A model generated the notes under the pieces. That model was not told the origin of the DNA, did not search any database, and saw only the letters and a program-made list of their open reading frames with translations. Position numbers and translations under genes: made by a program. From Anabaena subtropica FACHB-260 (GTDB lineage Bacteria; Cyanobacteriota; Cyanobacteriia; Cyanobacteriales; Nostocaceae): a stretch of 64,000 nt of DNA. How positions within the stretch are numbered: the stretch's first letter is position 1; each line of letters begins with the position of its first letter. The DNA is taken from contig NZ_JACJRF010000010.1 in assembly GCF_014697105.1 (NCBI RefSeq), forward strand, positions 80,453 through 144,452. Direction: 5' to 3'. Of the stretch, positions 24,933-34,468 are shown piece by piece.

Positions 24933-25302
24933 CATCTTGCTCCTTGTAACTAAGCAGATTTGTTGACTTTTCAGCCAGTGAAAATCTTTATATGATTTGT
25001 TCTCAATTTAGCCAACTAATTTAGTTACCTTCATGTCCCATTGGTGGGAATCATTGGTGATAGAGCTTCAACTTTCGACATATAACCGAAGTGAAGTCAG
25101 GAATCAAATCGGATTAATATATCTGCAATCATGACTCTTCTTAACCCAATTAACAAATGTACGTGGAATTTTTTGTATTAAACTAAGTAACCTAGAAATG
25201 TAGGTGTTTTTTATTTAAACGCTCAACCCGTCAACTTTTAATCTAGGGTTTAGGAGCAAAAGCCTGTCAGCAGCAGGTTATCTTGAAAGTTCTATCCGCT
25301 AG

Positions 25303-27354
<2,052 letters not shown>

Positions 27355-27432
27355 CGATATTTTAAGCATTTAACTGTAGATATTGGATTTACATCAACCA
27401 AATAAACTAAATTAAAATTTTTCCTCTTCCTA

Positions 27433-27619
27433 AGAGGATGTTTTAAAAGTCGAAAATTATACTAAGAACCCCTTTCCAAATCTCTCCCCGTTGGCGTTAG
27501 CCTGCCGTTAGGCAAACGGAGAGAGGCTTTGAAACCCCCATTCCCTTGTAGGGAAGGGGGCTAGGGGGTTAGGTTTTTAAGATTTTGATGTTAGCAATAA
27601 TACTTTTCAAACATCCTCT
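27433..27619. mobile_element. MITE-like element, copy 1 (187 bp)
   Basis: Its 18-bp terminal inverted repeats match at 17 positions: AGAGGATGTTTTAAAAGT (27433-27450) against the complement of 27602-27619. The core carries C-rich/G-rich strings (AACCTAACCCCCTAG and AAAGCCTCTCTCC on the minus strand) shared with the element at 41936-42126, in opposite orientation. It also holds an internal inverted repeat (GGCGTTAGCCTGCCG..., near 27493-27520). No ORF is present. It sits within the 404-bp gap between ligA and the hybrid kinase gene. Confidence 0.75.
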
Positions 27620-27758
27620 AAAGTAAAAATTTGGTTATTCATTACAAAATCGAATAGCCAAATTCACTGTATCGCGTTAACATTTCCATACAGTAAACAT
27701 AGACACAGCAAATTTCCCCACTCATCACTAAACACGTCGAATTATTTCGGCTAAACTA

Positions 27759-30700
27759 ATGAACTCTAGGCGGTCTTCCAAGAAATCTCAACCCAATAAC
27801 TCAACCGCTAAAGCCTCCGAAGAGCAAAAGGGCAACCAGAACGAATTGTTTCCCATTGTTGGTATAGGAGCCTCGGCGGGGGGATTAGAGGCTTTCACAG
27901 AATTACTGAGACATTTGCCAACTGATACTGGTATGGGATTTGTCTTAGTTCAACACCTAAGCCCCCATCAAAAAAGCTTATTGACGGAGATTCTTTCCCG
28001 AACAACCCAAATGCCTGTAGCGGAAGTACAGGAGGGGATGGCGGTGGAACCGAATCATGTTTACGTCATTCCTCCCAATACCAGAATGACCATTGCTCAA
28101 GGGTTGCTGAAACTGATACCTCTGGAAAAGATCCGGGGTGTATCAATGACAGTCGATAGTTTCTTGATTTCCTTAGCGGAGGATCGGGGAAACAAAGCCA
28201 TTGGTGTGATTTTATCGGGGGGCGATTCCGATGGCGCACGGGGACTAGAAACAATCAAGGCGGCGGGTGGTATTACCTTTGCCCAGTGTGAGGAATCGGC
28301 CAGAGTCAGTAGTATGCCAAATACAGCCATAGCTTCTGGTCATGTAGACTTCATTCTTACTCCCCAAAAAATTGCCGAGGAACTGGCAAATATCAGTTCT
28401 CATCCCTATATTAATCATCCAATACCCAGCAAACAGGTTGAGATCATGCCGGAAGGTACTGATTCACTCTCCATAATCTTTAGTCTGCTACGGGCTGCTA
28501 CTGGGGTTGACTTTACCCATTACAAGCAGACTACCCTCAAGCGGCGCATCCTGCGGCGGATGATGTTGTACAAACTGGAAAAGCTGGAAGATTACGCCCA
28601 GTATCTGCAAACTAACCAGGCGGAAGTGCTGGCATTATATCAAGATGTATTAATCAAGGTGACAGGGTTTTTCCGAGACCCCGAAGCCTTTGAAGCTTTA
28701 AAGACTAATATCTTTCCCATTATTACCAAGGAGCGAAGGCCAGATTCACCCATCCGTATCTGGGTAGCAGGATGTTCCACAGGTGAAGAAGCCTACTCTA
28801 TTGCTATATGCTTACTAGAATTTTTGACAGATAAAGTCGGCAATACACCAATTAATATTTTTGCCACTGATGTCAATGAAGTGGCGATTGAAAAAGCTAG
28901 AATCGGCGTTTACAAACCCAGCGAGATAGCAGATGTCTCTCCAGAGCGTCTACAGCGCTTCTTTGTGCAGGTAGAAGGTGGCTACCAAATTAGTAAGCCA
29001 GTGCGGGAACTGTGTATTTTTGCCAGACAAAACCTGATCAGTGATCCCCCATTTTCTCGGCTGGATTTAATTACCTGTCGCAATGTCTTAATTTATTTGG
29101 GAGCTACTGTGCAGAAGAAGCTCCTGCCAATATTCCACTATGGCATCAAGTCAACTGGCTTTCTGATGTTAGGCACATCGGAAACAGTGGGTGAATTTTC
29201 AGACTTGTTTAACTTGGTAGATAGAAAGAACAAAATTTATTCCCGGAAAATGGCTCCGGCGCGGTTGGGTATAGATTTTATCTCACAAAACTATCCTTTA
29301 GAAACTTTGAACCCCCAGCCAAAAATCAACGAGGATGTTTTGAATAATCAGGAAATGCAAAAAGAAGCTGACCGGATTATATTGAACCGATATGCTCCCG
29401 TCGGTGTTATTGTTAACGACGATCTGGAGATTTTGCAGTTTCGGGGACAAACTAGTTCATATCTGCAACCTGCACCTGGTAGACCAAGCTTTAATTTGCT
29501 GAAGATGGCAAAGGAAGAATTGCGGCTAGAACTACGTACCGCCATTCACCAAGCGAAAAAGCAGGAAATTTCGGTGAGGAAAGAAGGCATACAACTCAGT
29601 GATGGTGAGCAAATTAGGCAGGTGAGGATTGATGCTATTCCCTTCCAACTAACTGCTGGGCAAGAACGCTACTTTTTAGTTCTGTTTGAGGATATGCCGT
29701 CATCGGTGACACCTGCGCTAGAAGTAAGCAGTAAACATACTACTTCTACCAAGCGTCAAAAAACGAATGATGAGCAGGAAATGAACCGACTTGAACAGGA
29801 ACTAGCAACTACAAAAGAGTATCTGCAATCAATTATTGAAGAACAGCAAGCCACCAATCAAGACCTGAGAGCAGCCAACGAAGAGATTCTTTCCAGCAAC
29901 GAAGAGCTGCAAAGTACCAATGAGGAACTGGAAACTGCTAAAGAAGAAATTCAGGCAACTAACGAAGAATTAAACACAATTAACGAAGAACTGCAACGGC
30001 GAAATGTCGAATCAAATCAGGTCAGCAACGATTTACAGAATTTACTTAGTAGTATCAATATTCCCATCCTCATGCTGGGAGGAGATATGCGGATTCGGCG
30101 CTTCACTCCCACAGCAGGGAGAATCTTTAACCTGATTGTTACGGATATAGGCAGACCACTGAGTGATATTAACCACAAGTTGAATATTCCTGACTTAGAG
30201 ACACAAATTCTCGAGGTAGTAGGTACACTCAACCTGAAAACCCAGGAAGTCCAAGACAATGATGGGCATTGGTATGACCTGCGAATCAGACCTTATCGGA
30301 CAATAGACCATAAAATTGACGGTGCTGTAGTTGTGTTAGTTGATATTGATGCCCTTAAACGCAGCACCGAAGAACTCAGAGCATCTAAAGATTACGCGGA
30401 AGCGATTGTGGCAACCATCCGGGAATCTTTAGTGGTGCTAGATATAGATTTACAGGTGATTACCGCCAATCAGTTTTTCTACGAAAAATTCCAGGTGACA
30501 CCAGAAGAAACAGAACACCACCTCATCTATGAAATTGGGGATGGACAGTGGAATATTCCTCAGTTGCGATCGCTCTTAGAAAACATTCTCCCCCAACAAA
30601 CCCAATTTCAAAACCTAGAAGTTGAGCATAACTTCGAGCGAATTGGGCAGAAGATCATGCGGCTCAATGCCCGGAAAATGACGCTATTAGACAATAGGCC

Positions 30701-31973
30701 AATGATTCTCCTGGTAATTGAAGATATTACTCAGCAGAAGCAGCTAGAGGCCGAACGCACTCATCTTTTGGCTCAAGAACAATCAGCTCGCAATGCGGCT
30801 GAAGCAGCCAACCATGCCAAAGATGAGTTTTTATCAATTCTCTCCCACGAACTGCGGAACCCACTCAATTCCATGCTCGGTTGGGCAAATTTGCTGCGAA
30901 CGCGCAAACTAGAAGAAGATACAGTTAACCAGGGTTTAGAGTCTATCGAGCGCAGCGCCCAGGCTCAAAACCATCTCATCAGTGATTTGTTAGACATTTC
31001 CCGCATTAGCTCAGGCAGGCTCCAGATGGATGCCCAACAAATAGAGATGATTCCTGTAATTGAAGCAGCGATCGCTGTCGTCCGTCTAGCAGCCGAAGCC
31101 AAAAATATTCAAATTGAAACTAGGTTAGATCCCACACACATACCAATGTTAGGCGATCCCATTCGCTTACAGCAGGTCATCTGGAATTTACTATCTAATG
31201 CCATTAAGTTCACTCCAGCCAGAGGAAGAATTGATGTCACACTAGAGTACACTGATTTCCAAGCGCAAATTCAAGTTAAAGACACGGGTGCTGGTATCAA
31301 AGCTGACTTTCTCCCCTACGTTTTTGAACGCTTCCGCCAAGCTGATGGTAGCAGAACCCGCTCAAATCAGGGCTTGGGATTAGGACTTTCGATTGTGCGC
31401 CACTTAGTAGAACTCCACGGCGGTACAGTGGAGGTAGAAAGCCAAGGTGAGGGTCAAGGGTCAACCTTTACAGTCAAGCTACCTCTGCAAGCCAAACTAG
31501 AAGAACGTCTTGAAGCCACTACTCAAGAGCCAGTTATTTCCACAAACGAGCCAAAATTACTTACAGATAATATCCCCTCCCTAGAAGGTGTGTGGGTGCT
31601 GATAGTAGATGATGAACCAGACATCCGCCTACTATTCAAATTAGTACTTGAGGAATACGGGGTTAAAGTGACAGAAGCAGCTTCTACAAGGGAGGCGTTA
31701 TCAAAACTCAGAGAAAATCCTGGCAGTTACGACGTACTCCTATCTGACATCGGTCTACCAGAGGAAGATGGTTATGTATTAATTCGTCAGGTGAGAGCGC
31801 TGAGTGCTGAGGAGGGTGGACAAATTCCCGCCGCCGCCCTGACCGCTTATGCTGGCTATACAGAGTACACAGAGGCCCTAGCAGCAGGTTTTCAAACCCA
31901 CATCTCTAAACCCATCGAACCCACACAGTTAGTAGCTTTAGTTGCTTCCTTATCTGGACGCGCTAGGGTTTAA
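27759..31973 (+). CDS. CheB-CheR-PAS-histidine kinase-receiver hybrid (1404 aa)
   Basis: The domain order is: CheB methylesterase (about 28-215; GIGASAGGLEAF, QHLSPHQKS, SGGDSDGARG); CheR methyltransferase (235-500; CSTGEEAYSIA near 339, LITCRNVLIY); a helical Gln/Glu-rich coiled coil (665-745; repeats of TNEELETAKEE); two PAS-like domains (750-1000); HisKA (SHELRNPLNS, His near 1029); HATPase (NLLSNAIKF, DTGAGIK, GLGLGLSIV); and a receiver with Asp near 1329 (DVLLSDIGLPEEDG). There is no membrane helix, so it senses a cytosolic or diffusible cue. Such hybrids link methylation-type and phospho-signalling. No MCP genes are nearby, so its methylation substrate is unknown. Confidence 0.93.
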   Translation: MNSRRSSKKSQPNNSTAKASEEQKGNQNELFPIVGIGASAGGLEAFTELLRHLPTDTGMGFVLVQHLSPHQKSLLTEILSRTTQMPVAEVQEGMAVEPNHVYVIPPNTRMTIAQGLLKLIPLEKIRGVSMTVDSFLISLAEDRGNKAIGVILSGGDSDGARGLETIKAAGGITFAQCEESARVSSMPNTAIASGHVDFILTPQKIAEELANISSHPYINHPIPSKQVEIMPEGTDSLSIIFSLLRAATGVDFTHYKQTTLKRRILRRMMLYKLEKLEDYAQYLQTNQAEVLALYQDVLIKVTGFFRDPEAFEALKTNIFPIITKERRPDSPIRIWVAGCSTGEEAYSIAICLLEFLTDKVGNTPINIFATDVNEVAIEKARIGVYKPSEIADVSPERLQRFFVQVEGGYQISKPVRELCIFARQNLISDPPFSRLDLITCRNVLIYLGATVQKKLLPIFHYGIKSTGFLMLGTSETVGEFSDLFNLVDRKNKIYSRKMAPARLGIDFISQNYPLETLNPQPKINEDVLNNQEMQKEADRIILNRYAPVGVIVNDDLEILQFRGQTSSYLQPAPGRPSFNLLKMAKEELRLELRTAIHQAKKQEISVRKEGIQLSDGEQIRQVRIDAIPFQLTAGQERYFLVLFEDMPSSVTPALEVSSKHTTSTKRQKTNDEQEMNRLEQELATTKEYLQSIIEEQQATNQDLRAANEEILSSNEELQSTNEELETAKEEIQATNEELNTINEELQRRNVESNQVSNDLQNLLSSINIPILMLGGDMRIRRFTPTAGRIFNLIVTDIGRPLSDINHKLNIPDLETQILEVVGTLNLKTQEVQDNDGHWYDLRIRPYRTIDHKIDGAVVVLVDIDALKRSTEELRASKDYAEAIVATIRESLVVLDIDLQVITANQFFYEKFQVTPEETEHHLIYEIGDGQWNIPQLRSLLENILPQQTQFQNLEVEHNFERIGQKIMRLNARKMTLLDNRPMILLVIEDITQQKQLEAERTHLLAQEQSARNAAEAANHAKDEFLSILSHELRNPLNSMLGWANLLRTRKLEEDTVNQGLESIERSAQAQNHLISDLLDISRISSGRLQMDAQQIEMIPVIEAAIAVVRLAAEAKNIQIETRLDPTHIPMLGDPIRLQQVIWNLLSNAIKFTPARGRIDVTLEYTDFQAQIQVKDTGAGIKADFLPYVFERFRQADGSRTRSNQGLGLGLSIVRHLVELHGGTVEVESQGEGQGSTFTVKLPLQAKLEERLEATTQEPVISTNEPKLLTDNIPSLEGVWVLIVDDEPDIRLLFKLVLEEYGVKVTEAASTREALSKLRENPGSYDVLLSDIGLPEEDGYVLIRQVRALSAEEGGQIPAAALTAYAGYTEYTEALAAGFQTHISKPIEPTQLVALVASLSGRARV

Positions 31974-31983
31974 GTTAAGTAGT

Positions 31984-32044
31984 AGGGTGCGTCAGTGCGA
32001 GGAAACTTAGCTGTACCAAGAAATTATTCATCCTGACGCACCCT
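31984..32044. repeat. Dispersed hairpin repeat (GGTGCGTCAG ends)
   Basis: AGGGTGCGTCAG (31984-31995) is the exact complement of 32033-32044, with a 37-bp spacer. The right arm overlaps the last codons of the convergent PAP2 gene, so the repeat encodes its C-terminal residues. It probably also terminates both convergent genes. Confidence 0.8.
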
Positions 32045-33089
32045 CCCAACTTTGGCTGAACAGGTTAGGTGTTAAGTTGGGAGTTGTAGATTCTAAATAA
32101 AGAATGCTGACAATTAACCACAATAAACCTGCGGTGTAGCCAGCTAACACATCGGTAGGCCAATGTACACCTAGATAAAGGCGACTAAAACCTATTGCCA
32201 AAATTAAAGCCACTGTCGAGGCTAAAATCGGTCTGCGCCATTGGGGAAATTCTTTGGCTAAAACATAGCCAATGTAACCATAAACTGCGGTAGAAACCAT
32301 TGCATGACCACTGGGAAAACTGTAGTGAACCACATTCACAATGTGATCCCATAATGCTGGACGCGCTCTAGCAAACAGTTCTTTCAACAAGTAATTTAAG
32401 CCTACTGCACCTATTGTAGCTATGCTTAAGCCCGTTGCTTCCCGACGGCGATCGCCACGCCAAAAATAGACACTTAAGCCTGAAGAAATTAACAACAAGG
32501 GTAATGGTTCACCTAAGAATGTGATGGACTGCATAATCTGATCAAAGAGGGGATTGTGCAGGTTTTGCAGTCCTAGTAAAATACTTTCGTCTAGACCATA
32601 TTTAAACAGCAGTCCGGCGCTAAAGGCAAAGGTAGTAGCTGCTGCTGCTCCCAGGATAACTTGGCTGTTGAAATGCTTTAATTGTGGCGTTATTACAGGC
32701 TTTGGGGATGAATCTGCAATTGGGCTGAGATTCAGGGAGACTTTTCTATAATCTAAGATAATCTCTTGTAGGAGAGAGGCGATGACCTCCGGTCGGTCGT
32801 AGACCATCGCGTCTAAGCTGAAATATGGGTCAAAGATCACCAATACATTACCCGTTAAATGATTAGCGATCGCTTGGGTAACAATTTCTGACTTTGATAG
32901 GCGTAATTCAATATATCTTTTGAGGGCTTCTGAACGATGAAGCCCATTCACCTTAAATCTTGCTCTACCCTTAACAGCCGTATGTATTGCTCGAATTAAA
33001 GAGTATTTATCAGAGTTAGTTTTTGATTTAAGCGATTCCTGTAATAACATTTTTCCAGAAGACTCAAAACTAGAATTTACGTCTTCCAA
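32028..33089 (-). CDS. HMA-like domain fused to PAP2 phosphatase (353 aa)
   Basis: Residues 24-115 look like the metal-ATPase-associated HMA_2 domain (AVKGRARFKVNGLHRSEAL, ANHLTGNVLVIFDP). A linker and membrane helices follow, then a PAP2 lipid-phosphatase core with its three motifs: KELFARARP, FPSGHAM and SRLYLGVHWPTDV. PAP2 enzymes dephosphorylate phosphatidate, undecaprenyl diphosphate or similar lipids at the membrane surface. The Cys pair of true HMA domains is absent, so metal binding is doubtful. The C-terminal WEGASG comes from the overlapping dispersed repeat. Confidence 0.8.
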   Translation of the reverse strand: MEDVNSSFESSGKMLLQESLKSKTNSDKYSLIRAIHTAVKGRARFKVNGLHRSEALKRYIELRLSKSEIVTQAIANHLTGNVLVIFDPYFSLDAMVYDRPEVIASLLQEIILDYRKVSLNLSPIADSSPKPVITPQLKHFNSQVILGAAAATTFAFSAGLLFKYGLDESILLGLQNLHNPLFDQIMQSITFLGEPLPLLLISSGLSVYFWRGDRRREATGLSIATIGAVGLNYLLKELFARARPALWDHIVNVVHYSFPSGHAMVSTAVYGYIGYVLAKEFPQWRRPILASTVALILAIGFSRLYLGVHWPTDVLAGYTAGLLWLIVSILYLESTTPNLTPNLFSQSWEGASG

Positions 33090-33112
33090 TTCTAGCGATA
33101 ACTAATGAGTTA

Positions 33113-33140
33113 TTACTCATTACTCATTACTCATTACTCA
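33113..33140. repeat. Short STRR: four TTACTCA units
   Basis: Four exact TTACTCA heptamers lie in the gap between the PAP2 gene start and the cupin gene stop, the same unit as at 15993-16083. Confidence 0.9.
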
Positions 33141-33161
33141 TTTTTGATGCTTGACTCTTGG

Positions 33162-33434
33162 CTACTCAAATGAGAAATGTTTTTTCACGTCGCTTTTGAT
33201 TTCCCATGTACAAGACATTCCAGCCGGGAAGGTCACTAAATCTCCTTTACCCATTTTTACTGGTTGTCCGCCATCAGGCGTAACAATGACATCACCTTCT
33301 AAAAAGTAACAAGTTTCTTGAGTATCATAAGTCCAAGGAAATTTGGAGACTTCTTTTTGCCAAATCCCCCATTTAAAAACATCCAACTTTTGGAGTGTTT
33401 CTTGGCTAGGTTGATGCTCAATTGTGATTTCCAT
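33162..33434 (-). CDS. Small cupin protein (90 aa)
   Basis: A single cupin barrel of the DUF861/ureidoglycine-type: WTYDTQETCYFLEGDVIVTPDG is motif 1 and KGDLVTFPAGMSCTW is motif 2. The start is placed at ATG 33434 (MEITIEHQPS), as in related proteins, rather than the upstream in-frame codon at 33485, which would run into the preceding gene. It follows the nitrogenase-domain gene by 22 bp on the same strand, so the two are probably one operon. The metal ligands are incomplete, as is usual for this subgroup, and the substrate is unknown. Confidence 0.8.
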   Translation of the reverse strand: MEITIEHQPSQETLQKLDVFKWGIWQKEVSKFPWTYDTQETCYFLEGDVIVTPDGGQPVKMGKGDLVTFPAGMSCTWEIKSDVKKHFSFE

Positions 33435-33456
33435 GTAGTTTGTTCTCGCTTTGCTT

Positions 33457-33807
33457 TTAGCAGTAAGACTGGATGTCTTCTCCACATTTATCTACTAAAT
33501 AACACAAAGCGCGAAAACGCAAACCAATAAATTGATCATACAGGGGATTGAGCTTACACATAGGGGGGATGTGGGCAATTATGCGACCAAATACCACGAT
33601 GTCACGCTCGAAAGGACACTGGGCGGGAATCGATTTTGCTATAAGGTGAGCTAGTTTAGGATTATGAATTTCGATAGCATCAATCCACTGACGTAAAGGT
33701 TGCAGTAGATCAATTTTAGATTGAGTATTTTTTTGCTGATTACCAATAGGATTAATAACAGCAGACAAGACAATATGTTGGGTTTTAGCCTTTAGCACAG
33801 TCATCAT
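33457..33807 (-). CDS. Mo-dependent nitrogenase C-terminal-domain protein (116 aa)
   Basis: The segment SIPAQCPFERDIVVFGRIIAHIPPMCKLNPLYDQFIGLRFRAL is the hallmark of the family named after the C-terminus of Mo-dependent nitrogenase (quoted in parts: CPFERDI, HIPPMCKLNPLYDQ, LRFRALCYL). It ends with GEDIQSYC. The exact role is unknown; members are common in diazotrophic cyanobacteria, often near nif genes. AAGGAG lies 7 nt before the ATG. It forms a likely operon with the cupin gene downstream. Confidence 0.82.
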   Translation of the reverse strand: MMTVLKAKTQHIVLSAVINPIGNQQKNTQSKIDLLQPLRQWIDAIEIHNPKLAHLIAKSIPAQCPFERDIVVFGRIIAHIPPMCKLNPLYDQFIGLRFRALCYLVDKCGEDIQSYC

Positions 33808-34468
33808 ATTTAATCTCCTTTGAGAAAATTAAGTATTGAGCATTTTGCAACTTACCATACAATTTATAACCTGAATTTATGGGGAATTTGTGAAAATTGA
33901 TAATACAGGCACAAAATGGTTAATTTTCAGGAATTTTGTAGGTAAATAGGGGGACTAATTATTATTTAAACTTACGAGAAGAGTAAGAAATGTCCCGTTA
34001 AATACAAAATAACAAAGAAAATATAAAAATGGGATTTCTTTAACTTATTAATTGCTGATATTGCAGATAGCAATCCCATATATCAAATTTAAATCTCCAG
34101 TTCTGAAACTACACAGTACCCTAAGATGCACTTTTACTAAAAAAAGTTCAGTTTGCTGATGCTATAGCCATATTTCCCAAGGGTTACACTATACGGACAA
34201 CTGATTTTAGAGTATGAGGTATCAAATAAAATGTCACATAGGCCACATAAGCTGACATGAATATTATTTAATAAGTTCCCAGTTATCCAGTGATAAGCAC
34301 AAACTAATATACTTATGTCAATGCTTGATCAAAACCCAAAAAACTAGCATACTCTCTTACCAGAAAATGCCCTTTTTTAGCAAAAAAATATCAAAGAGAC
34401 ACGAAAAAACTTAAAAAGTAAAACCTACAAAATATGTCTTAAAAAAGTACGGTGCGGGTGGAGAACGA
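33808..34468. other. Gene-poor 661-bp stretch
   Basis: This AT-rich DNA lies between two minus-strand genes. Apart from the Shine-Dalgarno and presumed promoter of the nitrogenase-domain gene at its left end, I see no ORF with coding character, no repeats and no strong hairpin. Confidence 0.6.
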
